This document shows positions 24,323 through 33,649 of a DNA stretch of 64,000 bases, one piece after another. Made by a program: the position numbers and the translations under genes. Below the pieces are notes generated by a model. The model saw nothing but the letters and a program-made list of their open reading frames with translations. It was not told where the DNA came from and did not search any database. The DNA lies in assembly GCF_000316665.1 (NCBI RefSeq), contig NC_019678.1:2356001-2420000 (forward strand), in the 5' to 3' direction. The DNA is from Rivularia sp. PCC 7116. GTDB taxonomy: Bacteria; Cyanobacteriota; Cyanobacteriia; Cyanobacteriales; Nostocaceae. Numbering within the stretch: position 1 is the stretch's first letter; every line of letters begins with the position of its first letter.

Positions 24323-25003
24323 GTGTACCTATTAATTCCCGCAGCGGGAAGTGGCAGAAGAATGGGGAGCGATCGCAATAAACTCTTGTTGGATTTGTTG
24401 GGAGAATCTATTATTACCTGGACTCTCAAAGCTGCGGCAGCATCCAATTGCATCAGTTGGATTGGAATCATTTCTCAGCCCCACGATAGCCAAGATTTTG
24501 AGAAAATTTTAGGTAATTTAAAACTGAATAAGCCTGTGGAATTAATCCAAGGTGGTTCCACTCGTCAAGAATCGGTCTACAATGGTCTGGGGGCATTGCC
24601 AGCTCAAGCAGAGCAAGTATTAATTCATGATGGAGCAAGATGTCTTGCTACACCTAGTTTATTTAACTCCTGTGCCGAAACTTTGCACAAAGCTAGCGGC
24701 TTGATTGCCGCAGTGCCAGTTAAGGACACGATAAAAGTTGTAAACGAAAATAATATAATTCAATCGACACCCAACCGACAGCAACTATGGGCGGCACAAA
24801 CTCCACAGGGATTTGATGTCAAGTTACTAAAACAATGCCATCAGCAAGCTGTGGGCAACGGCTGGGAAGTCACAGATGATGCTGCCTTATTTGAAAAATG
24901 CGGGCTAGATGTATTAATAGTCCCAGGTGAAGAAACTAATTTAAAAATCACCACTCCACAAGATTTAGCTATTGCAGAGTTTATTTTGAAGAATAGAAAA
25001 TAG
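24323..25003 (+). CDS. ispD: 2-C-methyl-D-erythritol 4-phosphate cytidylyltransferase
   Basis: A 226-residue IspD that transfers CMP from CTP to methylerythritol phosphate in the MEP isoprenoid pathway. Motifs: LLIPAAGSGRRMGSDRNK at the N-terminus (CTP binding), LIHDGARC near 100, AAQTPQGF near 154 and VTDDAALFE near 183. Translation starts with GTG at 24323; the codons after it (TACCTATTAATTCCC) keep full N-terminal conservation, and no ATG is nearby. Upstream are STRR repeats and an AT-rich promoter region. Confidence 0.95.
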   Translation: MYLLIPAAGSGRRMGSDRNKLLLDLLGESIITWTLKAAAASNCISWIGIISQPHDSQDFEKILGNLKLNKPVELIQGGSTRQESVYNGLGALPAQAEQVLIHDGARCLATPSLFNSCAETLHKASGLIAAVPVKDTIKVVNENNIIQSTPNRQQLWAAQTPQGFDVKLLKQCHQQAVGNGWEVTDDAALFEKCGLDVLIVPGEETNLKITTPQDLAIAEFILKNRK

Positions 25004-25009
25004 GGGATT

Positions 25010-25206
25010 GGGGATTAGGTAATGGGTAATGGGTAATGGGTAATGGGTAATGGGTAATGGGTAATGGGTAATCGATATGAAGGAATGGGAAAGGCAAGTT
25101 TTTTCAGATGGGGGAGACGCTCTCACTACATTTCTAACTCCTCACTCCTAATTCCTAACTATTCCCAATGCCCCATGCCCAATGCCCAATGCCCAATGCC
25201 CAATGC
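25010..25206. repeat. STRR block between ispD and scpB
   Basis: Seven or more tandem TAATGGG units (25018-25071), then further on CCCAATG/CCCATGC units (25163-25206). Confidence 0.9.
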
Positions 25207-25327
25207 CCATTAAAATTTGACATTAAATTAATAAAATGGTATTATCCGTGCCAACTTGCTTGTAGTGTGTTTTCTTGAGTTGTGCATTGTCCGTTGCTAT
25301 AAACTCTTGAATGTGGATTAACAACCG

Positions 25328-25873
25328 ATGATTGTAGCGGCATCAAAGATAGAAGCAATTTTGTATTTGAAGGGAAAACCCATGTCTATTGGGGAAATAG
25401 CTGAGACTGCAAAGTGCGATCGCGCCACGGCGGAGGAAGGAATAATAGAGTTAGTAGATGAATATGCTCGTCGGGATAGTGCTTTGGAAGTTGTAGAGAC
25501 TCCTGCAGGCTACAGTTTGCAATTGCGGTCAGATTTCCATGACTTAGTACAAACTTTGATTCCGGTAGAGTTGGGTGTGGGAGCTTTGCGAACTTTGGCT
25601 GCAATTGCTCTTAATAGTCCAATGCTGCAAAGCGATTTAATCAATTTACGAGGTTCGGGAGCGTATCAGCACGTTCCGGAATTAGTAGAACAAGGTTTTG
25701 TCCGCAAACGACGTAGCGGCGATTCTCGCTCTTTTTCCCTGCAAATTACCCCAAAATTTCATCAATATTTTCAAATAGATCAATTACCTCAACCTTTTTC
25801 TAATTTCAAGAAGCAACAACAACTTGAATTAGAATTGCAGCCAGCAAATACTCCAGCAGCAGAAACCGTATAG
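25328..25873 (+). CDS. scpB: Segregation and condensation protein B
   Basis: A 181-residue ScpB with two winged-helix domains. The N-terminal one begins KIEAILYLKGKPMSIGEIAE, and the second includes ALRTLAAIALNSPMLQSDLINLRGSGAYQHVPELVEQGFVRKRR. ScpB dimers regulate the SMC-ScpA complex in chromosome organisation and segregation. Neither scpA nor smc is adjacent here. The ATG at 25328 gives the usual length. The Gln-rich tail (KKQQQLELELQP) is variable. Confidence 0.93.
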   Translation: MIVAASKIEAILYLKGKPMSIGEIAETAKCDRATAEEGIIELVDEYARRDSALEVVETPAGYSLQLRSDFHDLVQTLIPVELGVGALRTLAAIALNSPMLQSDLINLRGSGAYQHVPELVEQGFVRKRRSGDSRSFSLQITPKFHQYFQIDQLPQPFSNFKKQQQLELELQPANTPAAETV

Positions 25874-26079
25874 GAATGTAAAAATAACCAAAATGTAAGT
25901 GTGGGGCACGATTGACTTGATTTAGTTTGAGGTTACTTTTATGTTATTGCGGCAGAAAAATATTCTGTATAACAGTTATTTAAATTGTAATTACCGCATT
26001 ATTGTGCCAGGGTCAAGGTGCCTCATACTCTTAGTATGGTTTACAGTAGAATTAGCAACAAAAGCGAAAATAATTGCCA

Positions 26080-26424
26080 ATGGTGTTTGATCCAGATTTT
26101 TTGAACGACAACTTTGACCAACACCCGAATCAAAATATTTTTGACAACATTGAGGAAAACCCCAATCAGTTGCTCAAATATCTTGAACATCAACCTCCCG
26201 AGGTTTTAGCACGTGTAGCCCAGTCTGTCAGCCCCGAAATTAAACAAATCATTTCGCAAAACGTCCAAGGGCTTGTAGGAATGTTACCCCCGGCAAATTT
26301 TAATGTGCAGGTGACAACAGACAGGGATAATCTTGCTGGGCTTTTGGCTTCAGCAATGATGACGGGGTATTTCCTGCGCCAAATGGAACAAAGGATGAAT
26401 TTGGATAATTTAACTAACAAATAG
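26080..26424 (+). CDS. DUF760-family protein
   Basis: A 114-residue soluble protein with DUF760 features: LLKYLEHQPPEVLARVAQSVSPEI, then QNVQGLVGMLPPANFNVQVTT and LLASAMMTGYFLRQMEQR. The family occurs in cyanobacteria and chloroplasts; its function is unknown. An in-frame TTG lies two codons upstream, but the ATG at 26080 is preferred. It lies about 200 bp after scpB. Confidence 0.85.
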   Translation: MVFDPDFLNDNFDQHPNQNIFDNIEENPNQLLKYLEHQPPEVLARVAQSVSPEIKQIISQNVQGLVGMLPPANFNVQVTTDRDNLAGLLASAMMTGYFLRQMEQRMNLDNLTNK

Positions 26425-26614
26425 CCTTGCCCTAGTTATGAGTTATGAGAAAAGTCAATCTATTTACGGTTTACCAGTTAATACCATCAAAGGCAGTAAC
26501 TGGGAACTCTGGATTGTTGACTTACTCTTAACTCTTAACTCTTCCCTTAAATGACAATACCAAGTTGTAAGTCTAAGTTGAGGGTTTGTTAATAATTTTT
26601 TCCAAAATCCTTGT

Positions 26615-27823
26615 TTATCTATGGGGATAAGCCCCAGACTGAACTTTAAACGTTTGAATTTTGCTTCCGCGTTTAACTTGAATTTGCAAAATATCCCCGA
26701 CGGTGGAGGATTCAACAAATTTTTGCACTTGTGCGGAAGATTTGACGGGTTGTTTATTGACTTTTTGAATGATATCCCCTGGACGCAATCCTGCTTCTTG
26801 GGCGGGGGAATCAGAAGTGACTCTTCTTACTAGAATGCCAGTATCTTGCTCTAATTTGAGCGAAGTTTCTTGAGTCAGCTGCTTTTTCCTAGTAGGAGTC
26901 AAATCCACCATTTCTATACCTAAGAAGGGATGCTGTACTTTCCCTTTAGTAAATAATTCGTCTGCAATCCGAGCAGCGGTTTCGATGGGAATGGCAAATC
27001 CCAAGCCTTGAGCATCAGCTCGAATTGCCGTATTAACTCCAATCACTTCACCGTTAGAATTTAATAAAGGTCCCCCCGAGTTACCGGGATTAATTGCAGC
27101 GTCGGTTTGAATAAAGCTAACTCGCTTATCTGGAACTCCTACTTGAGCGCTGGTACGATCTGTCGCGCTGATAATGCCTATGGTGACAGTATTATCCAAA
27201 CCCAAAGGATTGCCGATAGCGATCGCCCATTGTCCGGGGATCAAATTTCGGGAACTTCCCAATCTAACGTTAGGTAATTCTGTCGCGGGAATCTTGACAA
27301 CGGCGACATCAGTAATTTTATCAACGCCAACTACTTTACCTTCAAAAGTACGACCATCTTTAAGCGTAACCTGGACGGTATCTGTATCTGATACTACGTG
27401 AGCGTTAGTCAACAACTTGCCATCATCGCTCAATATAAAACCAGAACCCGTACCCCGTTCAATTCTTTCTTGGGGAAACGGCTGCTCATCCTCTCCAAAA
27501 AATCGCCGTAGGAGAGGATTTTTCAATGCTTTTGAAATTGGATTAGCTACTTTACGAGTGGCATTGATTCGTACTACCGCAGAACCTGTTTTTTGCACTG
27601 CGCTAGCAATAAAATTCATTTCACCCCCTCGACTTGCACCAACTGACACTCCTACTGGACGGTTGATAACAGTTTCTGGAGGCAAAGCTGCTGTAACATT
27701 TTTAAACTGATTATAAGAGCGACTTTGGGGCAGGAAGCGACTTCCCAACAAACCTGCACCGCCACCAATTGCCACTAAAGAAAGGGAAACAGCCAATTGT
27801 TTTACAGATAACTTCATAACCAT
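26615..27823 (-). CDS. htrA: HtrA/Deg-family serine protease (HhoA/HhoB/HtrA type)
   Basis: A 402-residue trypsin-like protease with one PDZ domain. An N-terminal hydrophobic segment (LAVSLSLVAIGGGAGLLGS) serves as signal or anchor. The triad is His in TNAHVVSD, Asp in ITDVAVVKI and Ser in NPGNSGGPLL. The PDZ domain covers roughly residues 300-395 (AGLRPGDIIQKVNKQPV). Cyanobacterial Deg proteases degrade or refold damaged periplasmic and thylakoid-lumen proteins in light and heat stress. Which of the three paralogues this is cannot be settled here. Two ATGs lie at 27823 and 27817. Confidence 0.95.
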   Translation of the reverse strand: MVMKLSVKQLAVSLSLVAIGGGAGLLGSRFLPQSRSYNQFKNVTAALPPETVINRPVGVSVGASRGGEMNFIASAVQKTGSAVVRINATRKVANPISKALKNPLLRRFFGEDEQPFPQERIERGTGSGFILSDDGKLLTNAHVVSDTDTVQVTLKDGRTFEGKVVGVDKITDVAVVKIPATELPNVRLGSSRNLIPGQWAIAIGNPLGLDNTVTIGIISATDRTSAQVGVPDKRVSFIQTDAAINPGNSGGPLLNSNGEVIGVNTAIRADAQGLGFAIPIETAARIADELFTKGKVQHPFLGIEMVDLTPTRKKQLTQETSLKLEQDTGILVRRVTSDSPAQEAGLRPGDIIQKVNKQPVKSSAQVQKFVESSTVGDILQIQVKRGSKIQTFKVQSGAYPHR

Positions 27824-28188
27824 ACGTTCTTAGACAGCAATGCAGATGCGAGCTTTATAATTTTAGTAAACAAGAAAACTAGTTGAATTTGGAGTTAGAT
27901 AGCAAAGGCATGAAAAAATTTACCTTTGGATAATAAAATTTATAAGAAATAATCCACAGTCGGATTTTGGAGTAACTTCGCGAATAAATCTACTAAGTTA
28001 CAAATTTTAGATTTTTAGATCGCAATTAGCGAGAAATAGCTATCGAGTATCTAAAATTAAAATTCAGATTTTCCTGAAAATACATTCAGGTTTGAGGTGC
28101 ATGTATTCTTAATTAACTTGTAAACGAATACATATCGACTAAAACTTTAAAATAATCTATATATAAACTTATCATTTTTTTTATATAC
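27824..28188. other. Divergent promoter region, htrA / LysM-M23 peptidase
   Basis: 365 bp of AT-rich DNA with no gene or repeat recognised; it must hold promoters for both divergent genes. Confidence 0.55.
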
Positions 28189-29079
28189 ATGAGCTTTCGT
28201 AGTTGTTCAGCCTGGTTTTGTAGTTTGAGCGGTATACTCGGCTTAATATGCATATTTCCTGATTCTGCTAGGGCGCAGTCATCGGAAAGGAATTGTCCAA
28301 AACCAGCTTTGGAACGTTTTGTTAACCACCAAGTAGCGCCAGAAGAAACTTTAAAATCAATAGCACAAACCTATAGCGTCACTCCTGCAACTATTATCCG
28401 CATGAATCCCACAATACGTAACGGTAAAGTTACTGTAGGTAAAAATTTAATTATCCCTCCCTACGATGGGGTTGTGGTTAAGTTAGCCAGAGGACAAACT
28501 TTAAAGCAAATAGCAGTAAAACATAAGGTTCGTGCCGATGCGCTGTTTGAAGTCAACGGTTGTCAAGAAAACCCTCAAGTCGTTTTTGTTCCCAAATTAA
28601 ACAAATCGCAAGGTTCGACTCAAGCTTCATCGACAAAAACAAACATTCTTGAAGCTATTACTAATTCTAGTAAACTAAGCGGATATCCCTTACCAGAAAA
28701 TACTGCTGTAGCTTTCCCTTTTGGCTGGCAAATAAATCCAGATAACGGTGACGTATTCTTCCATAGCGGTATAGATTTGTCTGCACAACCGGGGACATCC
28801 GTACAAGCAATTAGCGAGGGAGTAGTAGTCTTAGCTCAAGAACAAGGTTCTTACGGCAACTTGGTAATTATCAATCACAGCAGCGGAATGCAAAGCCGTT
28901 ACGCTCATCTTCAAGATATCAAAGTTAGCCTCGGACAGGAAGTAAATAAAGGTGATTTAGTGGGAACTGTAGGAAGTACCGGAGCACCAACTTTGAAAAA
29001 ACCCCACCTTCATTTTGAAATCCGTTCTAGTTCTTCTTTAGGTTGGGTGGCGAAAGATCCAAAGGAGTATTTGGAGTAA
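28189..29079 (+). CDS. LysM and M23 peptidase domain protein (cell-wall endopeptidase)
   Basis: A 296-residue exported protein. A signal peptide ends at about residue 29 (SARA-Q). One or two LysM-like regions follow (VAPEETLKSIAQTYSVTPATIIRMNP and LARGQTLKQIAVKHKVRADALFEVNG), then the M23 peptidase domain with zinc ligands in FHSGIDLS and HLHFEIR. It should cleave peptidoglycan cross-links, or, in a degenerate form, activate amidases. All zinc-site residues appear intact. It is divergent from htrA. Confidence 0.92.
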   Translation: MSFRSCSAWFCSLSGILGLICIFPDSARAQSSERNCPKPALERFVNHQVAPEETLKSIAQTYSVTPATIIRMNPTIRNGKVTVGKNLIIPPYDGVVVKLARGQTLKQIAVKHKVRADALFEVNGCQENPQVVFVPKLNKSQGSTQASSTKTNILEAITNSSKLSGYPLPENTAVAFPFGWQINPDNGDVFFHSGIDLSAQPGTSVQAISEGVVVLAQEQGSYGNLVIINHSSGMQSRYAHLQDIKVSLGQEVNKGDLVGTVGSTGAPTLKKPHLHFEIRSSSSLGWVAKDPKEYLE

Positions 29080-29081
29080 TT

Positions 29082-29200
29082 GGTAATTGGTATTTGGTAA
29101 TTGGTAATGGGTAATGGGTAAACCACCACCCTCAGACTGGAAGTCTGGGGCTACACAAGCAAAGCCCACCTGCGTGGGCTAATATTAAATTCAATAACTC
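29082..29200. repeat. STRR plus GCCCACNNGCGTGGGC palindrome
   Basis: ATTGGTA / ATGGGTA units at 29083-29122, then CAGACTGGAAGTCTGGGG and GCCCACCTGCGTGGGC hairpins of a dispersed cyanobacterial repeat, between two convergent genes. Confidence 0.75.
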
Positions 29201-29207
29201 CTAAATC

Positions 29208-30212
29208 CTAACCTTTGACCTTAATTATTTTCATTCCCGCTTCTGCAAATCTCTTAAATGCTGCATCGGCTTGTTGGCTGTAATCAACGACTCCAGGAAC
29301 TACTACGGGGGAGGTGCAATCTTCGAGGAGATAAACTTTTTTAGCAAGATTAATATCTATTTTCTTAATATCTGTTAATAAATCGTCGATTGTCCAAGCT
29401 ACGCAGTGACTTTTTGCTTGTCCGGCAATGATAATTTTATCAAAGTCTAAAAGTTGTTTAATTAAACGGGTATTTTTTTTTGCAATCGGAGAATTATCAA
29501 AACTTTCTAATATTTCTGGACTAAGTACAGAATAATTTTCAGTTAAAGGATTATCTCCCTTGATTTCAAATTGTGCTTGAGAGTTGCGAGCGATGGAATG
29601 AAAAAATATCGCTTCTTCCACAGATGAAACTAAAGCATGTCCGATTCCACCCAACATAGAATGATATGACCAAACTGTGAGGGGATATTTACCGTTATCC
29701 GTGAGTTTCTTAACGTAATGGTAAGCGTATTTTTCTAAAAATTCGTAGTCGTATCTTAAACTATAGCTAACTGCTGGGTTAACTTTCCAATTACCTTTGT
29801 CAATATCGCTGGGAACAATATTAGTAGCCGAAGGAATTGGATGTTCCCCCGCAGAATTTACCCAAAATATCGGATGAAAAATTTGCATTGCGGTGTGAGT
29901 ATCCATCGTAGGAATGATGGTAGTGATTTCACTTAAATTACGATAAATAAATTTACACAAACGCAGGTTATCTTCAATTGCACCTTTTCCCGACTTTCCA
30001 CCCACGAATAATTCAAAATCGGCAATACAAAAAGTGTTTTGCACATCGATTAATAATAGACAAACGCGGGTTTTATCTTCAGAAGCTGGTTTGATGTTGT
30101 GTTGTTTTGCCCATGCTTCGGCTTCAGTGGAGCGTTGTTGGTAAGGTACCCGCCAAACTTCGCTGACTTTTGCGGGATTGAAATGTGGGGGGATGGGGAG
30201 TTGGGTATTCAT
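29208..30212 (-). CDS. Cysteine hydrolase of the isochorismatase/nicotinamidase type
   Basis: A 334-residue protein. The core pattern is VCLLLIDVQNTFCIADFELFVGG (Asp of the triad) and later IIIAGQAKSHCVAWTIDDLL (Cys nucleophile). The enzyme should hydrolyse an amide or vinyl ether, as in nicotinamidase or isochorismatase; the substrate is unknown. It is longer than usual nicotinamidases, with an N-terminal extension of about 50 residues and a long insert. I take the start at MNTQLPIPPHF (30212) in preference to an upstream in-frame ATG. A GTAGGGTGTGTT repeat lies upstream. Confidence 0.82.
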   Translation of the reverse strand: MNTQLPIPPHFNPAKVSEVWRVPYQQRSTEAEAWAKQHNIKPASEDKTRVCLLLIDVQNTFCIADFELFVGGKSGKGAIEDNLRLCKFIYRNLSEITTIIPTMDTHTAMQIFHPIFWVNSAGEHPIPSATNIVPSDIDKGNWKVNPAVSYSLRYDYEFLEKYAYHYVKKLTDNGKYPLTVWSYHSMLGGIGHALVSSVEEAIFFHSIARNSQAQFEIKGDNPLTENYSVLSPEILESFDNSPIAKKNTRLIKQLLDFDKIIIAGQAKSHCVAWTIDDLLTDIKKIDINLAKKVYLLEDCTSPVVVPGVVDYSQQADAAFKRFAEAGMKIIKVKG

Positions 30213-30245
30213 TTTTATAGTTTTTTGTGGTTGACAATATATCAA

Positions 30246-30486
30246 TGATATGAATATTAATTTGATTTTGTAGGGTGTGTTATCACGGAGCGTAACGCAC
30301 CATTCTTATGATTTTTGGTAAGTTATTCGTTAGTATCCTAATCCGCCGGGGAATGCAATTCCCCGTCTAATAGCAAAAGTCCTATGAATAGAACTAAAAA
30401 AATCTGTCGTAGAGAATAAACTATTAATAGAAAGTTTTTCAAAATCAAAGCTGATTATAAATATAAATTTTTAACTGGTTAATCAA
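30246..30486. repeat. Dispersed repeats upstream of the pentapeptide gene
   Basis: A copy of the GTAGGGTGTGTT repeat (30270-30310) and a GGGGAATGCAATTCCCC palindrome followed by TAATAGCAAAAGTCCTATGAA (30350-30395), whose tail matches a copy at 62874-62915. Confidence 0.7.
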
Positions 30487-32055
30487 ATGAATGCTAAAGA
30501 ATTGATTGAGCGTTATCAAGCAGGGGAAAGAGATTTTTCTGGTATTGATTTGAGTGGAATTGATTTTGATGAGATAAATCCAAGTTTGGATAATATTATT
30601 AATTTAAGCAACGCTAATTTTTCGGGAGCAAATTTAAGCAATGCTAATTTTTCTTATATAGCTTTTGTAAATACTAATTTTACTAATGCTAATCTTACAG
30701 GGGCTAATTTAACTTATGTTATTTTATCTAATAGTATTCTTGAAAATACTAATTTAAGTAGGACTACTATTTATGCCGATGGTTTATCTGATGCTTTTTT
30801 AAGAGGTGCTAATTTTTATCAAGCAATAATTAAAAATTGGTTTTGGGATGATATAGAAGATATATGGAAACTTAATAATTTTGCTTATTTATGGAGGGCT
30901 AAACTAGAAAGAGCTAACCTAAGTAATGTAAATTTGAGTTCAGCATATTTAGAATATGCAAATCTTTTACAAGCGAACTTAAATAATGCCAATCTTGATA
31001 AAGCTAGATTGAATGGAGCTAATTTGATAGGTGCTGATTTAAGCGGTGCTAGTTTAAATGATGCAGTTCTCACAGGATTGATTTACAGTTCAGAAACAAT
31101 ATTTCTGGAAGGTACCGACCTTAGTAAAGCTTACTTAGCTGCACCAGGTGTCAATCTTAGTAATATTGACCCGGAAAGATATGGATTTCCAGAATATTTT
31201 AGTTGGCATGGTGCTAAGCTTTATAATGCGAATTTAAGAGGAGCAAAATTATTATGGAGTAATTTTGAGAATGTTAATTTAAGCGGTGCTGATTTAAGAG
31301 AAGCTGATATTCGCATAACTAATTTTAGAAATGCAAATCTAAGCGGTGCTATTTTAAGTGGTTCTTTAAAACATACAGATTTACGAGGTGCGAATTTAAC
31401 TGGGGCAAATCTTAGTCAAGCTGATTTGGGCAAAGCTTTATATAGTCCAGAAACTGTTTTTCCTCCCGATACTGATTTGTCAAAAGCGTATTGTATTTGT
31501 CAGGGTAGTAACCTAATAAATGCCGATTTTCGAGGCATACATCTTGATAATATTGATTTGAGTGAAGCTGATTTAAAGAATGCTAATTTTGAAGCTGCTA
31601 CTCTAAAAAATTGTAATTTTAGTAATGCTAATTTAAGTAATGCCAATTTAATGCTTGCTGACATCAGTTATTCAAACTTTCAACGAGCTAATCTTAATAA
31701 AGTGCGTTTTTGCCGTCAATTGATCCAGAATTGCAATTTTAAAGGTGCTAGCTTCAGAGGTGTAGATATGTATCGTGGAATATATGAAAATAATGATTAT
31801 ACTGGTGCTGATTTTAGTCAATCGTTATTAGAAGAGACTTCCTTTGATGGTTCAATCTTGAATAATACCAAATGGGAAAAAGCAAATTTGTACGAGTTGT
31901 ATGATGTAAAGTTATTTAGATATTCTGAAAATTTTGAAAATATTAGTTTCAAACGCGCAGTTTTATCAAATAAACAATTGGCATATTTAAGTGAAAAAGG
32001 TATCGATGTAAGTGATACTCTTTACGTCAGCGATGAAGAATTTATTAACCCATAA
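30487..32055 (+). CDS. Pentapeptide-repeat protein, ending at an in-frame stop
   Basis: A 522-residue protein with long runs of A(D/N)LXX pentapeptides (NLSNANFSGANLSNANF and similar), which form a right-handed beta-helix. The N-terminal MNAKELIERYQAGERDFSGIDLSG is typical of cyanobacterial pentapeptide proteins. Residues about 470-522 lack the motif (FKRAVLSNKQLAYLSEKGIDVSD). Pentapeptide proteins have varied roles and no specific function can be given. After the TAA at 32053 the same frame continues with 111 more codons of repeats. Confidence 0.85.
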   Translation: MNAKELIERYQAGERDFSGIDLSGIDFDEINPSLDNIINLSNANFSGANLSNANFSYIAFVNTNFTNANLTGANLTYVILSNSILENTNLSRTTIYADGLSDAFLRGANFYQAIIKNWFWDDIEDIWKLNNFAYLWRAKLERANLSNVNLSSAYLEYANLLQANLNNANLDKARLNGANLIGADLSGASLNDAVLTGLIYSSETIFLEGTDLSKAYLAAPGVNLSNIDPERYGFPEYFSWHGAKLYNANLRGAKLLWSNFENVNLSGADLREADIRITNFRNANLSGAILSGSLKHTDLRGANLTGANLSQADLGKALYSPETVFPPDTDLSKAYCICQGSNLINADFRGIHLDNIDLSEADLKNANFEAATLKNCNFSNANLSNANLMLADISYSNFQRANLNKVRFCRQLIQNCNFKGASFRGVDMYRGIYENNDYTGADFSQSLLEETSFDGSILNNTKWEKANLYELYDVKLFRYSENFENISFKRAVLSNKQLAYLSEKGIDVSDTLYVSDEEFINP

Positions 32056-32391
32056 GGAAATCAACCGTCGGGTTTAATTAGATTACATGAAAATGCCGAT
32101 TTAAGCGGATTAGATTTAAACGGTTGTAATTTTAGTAGACTTAATTTAGCGAATGTAAATTTTACCGGAACTAATTTGAGAGGTGCAATTTTGAGATGCA
32201 CGCAATTAAAAAACCCTAATTTCACAAATGCCGATCTACGAGATGCAGATTTACAAGATGCTGAGTTTGATAATGCTAATTTTACAAATGCGAATTTAAA
32301 AGATGCTGATATCAAAAATGCTCATCTAGATCACGCGATTTTTTGCAATACTATTATGCCTGATGGAAGTATTAAAAATGATAACTGCTAA
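32056..32391 (+). pseudogene. Pentapeptide-repeat continuation in frame after the stop
   Basis: In the same frame as the preceding gene, immediately after its TAA, an open stretch of 111 codons runs to a TAA at 32391. It begins GNQPSGLIRLHENADLSGLDLNG and carries pentapeptide repeats throughout. There is no ATG or GTG and no ribosome-binding site; only an internal TTG is available. It is best read as the 3' part of one gene split by a nonsense change, or a decaying separate gene; readthrough is possible but unproven. Confidence 0.6.
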
Positions 32392-32533
32392 TTTATAATA
32401 GATTTCGAGATATTTTCATAATTACTGGTTGGTGCGTGACGGTAAATTCAATTTGGCTTGTTAAAATCGATAATTTATCGTAACCGTCACTCACCCTACG
32501 AAATAAAAAAACAACTGCTTATTTATTAGATTT
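32392..32533. repeat. Inverted-repeat element with GGTGCGTGACGG ends
   Basis: TTGGTGCGTGACGGTAAA (from 32428) is partly complementary to TAACCGTCACTCACCCTAC (32480-32498). It resembles the interior of the MITE at 9366-9489. Confidence 0.55.
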
Positions 32534-32926
32534 TCATTCCCAAAATCTTTGCCTTTCTGCAATTCTTTCATCGGTATTTAACTGAAGCAATTTCGCAGTT
32601 GTTCTTCCCTCTGCGGTTAATCCTTGAATATTTAAATTTTCCACTTTAAAATTTTCCTCCCACTTTTGCTTGCGGGGATGAAAGAGGAAACTAAATTCTT
32701 TGGTTTGTGGATCAAATGACCCTAAATCTGTTCCCTTATGACGATTACATCGCCAACAAGTATAAGCTAAATTTTCAGCATTTGTAGCACCACCATGTTT
32801 GACTGCGATTATATGGTCTACTCCATGGGAGTAAAAAGCAACATCTGACCTAAGTAAACAGTATTCACAACTATAATTTGCTCGTTGTTCAACCTGACGA
32901 CGTAGAGCAGAATTAATATAGGTCAT
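32534..32926 (-). CDS. HNH endonuclease
   Basis: A 130-residue HNH-family nuclease. Cys pairs CEYC and CWRCN bind zinc, and VDHIIAVKHGGATNAENLAYTC holds the catalytic His and Asn. The ATG overlaps the stop of the upstream gene by 4 bp (ATGA), so translation is coupled to it. Free-standing HNH genes of this kind are common in cyanobacteria; the DNA target and role are unknown. It could be part of a restriction, toxin-antitoxin or mobile-element system; nothing here decides that. Confidence 0.85.
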   Translation of the reverse strand: MTYINSALRRQVEQRANYSCEYCLLRSDVAFYSHGVDHIIAVKHGGATNAENLAYTCWRCNRHKGTDLGSFDPQTKEFSFLFHPRKQKWEENFKVENLNIQGLTAEGRTTAKLLQLNTDERIAERQRFWE

Positions 32927-33273
32927 TGTTTGCTTTTAATATTCTTTAAATTCCCTGATTTTAACATAATTACTAAATGCTCAATCCGCTCATATTCATT
33001 AAGTTCTATACGTTCTCGTTCGGTTATATCGCCTGATTTACTACGTTCTACAAGCAGTCGCAAACGTTTCTGCATTTCAGGTGTGGGACGAAAATTAGCG
33101 ATTTCTTCTGGAGTCGGATTAGTCGATAAAAAATCTAAAATGTAGCGATAAGTATGAGCCGCTAATGGTGGTTGCTGAAGGCTCAAAGTTAATAATTCAA
33201 TAAGTCGTTCGTCACCTAATATTGCTAATTGTTGAGAAAGTTCTTCAGGTACTTCTAAAGTTATTTTCGGCAC
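32923..33273 (-). CDS. Hypothetical partner of the HNH nuclease
   Basis: A 116-residue helical, charged protein beginning MPKITLEVPEELSQQLAILGDE and containing NPTPEEIANFRPTPEMQKRLRLLVERSKSG. It looks like a small regulatory or antitoxin-like protein, but I cannot assign a family. Its stop overlaps the ATG of the HNH nuclease gene by 4 bp. The strict pairing suggests that the two act together; this is inferred from the overlap only. Confidence 0.75.
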   Translation of the reverse strand: MPKITLEVPEELSQQLAILGDERLIELLTLSLQQPPLAAHTYRYILDFLSTNPTPEEIANFRPTPEMQKRLRLLVERSKSGDITERERIELNEYERIEHLVIMLKSGNLKNIKSKQ

Positions 33274-33649
33274 ATCAAAACCTCTTTTGGTATTATTCTT
33301 ATAATTTTACTTATTTTTACTTTCAGCGCGATGGTTTGCGCGATCGCCTTATCTGACAAACTGCTTCGTTTTTCCACAACCATCGGGAGACGTAAAATTT
33401 TACATATCTAAAACTGTCTAATGTACTCGCTGCTTCATGTGGTAATTAGAATTATTTTTTGCAAAACGGTTATTGTATAGCTTGTATCTAGATAATTACC
33501 TAACGAAATGCAATCATAAATCTGTTTTATGCCAATTATTAACTTTAACCAAGAAATTTAACATCTAAACGGCTTGAACTATGGCAATCTGAAAAACAGA
33601 ATGTTTGAAAATTTGATATCTTCGCTACAGAATTTTACTGAAACAGGTT
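33274..33649. other. Intergenic region upstream of ispG
   Basis: 376 bp with one HIP1 site near 33341, a GGGAGACGT fragment of the palindromic repeat family, and AT-rich promoter DNA for ispG. No gene. Confidence 0.55.

Noticed and set aside
25010-25206. Regularly spaced repeats that could look like a CRISPR array
   Set aside because: The units are contiguous heptamers without spacers; they are STRRs.
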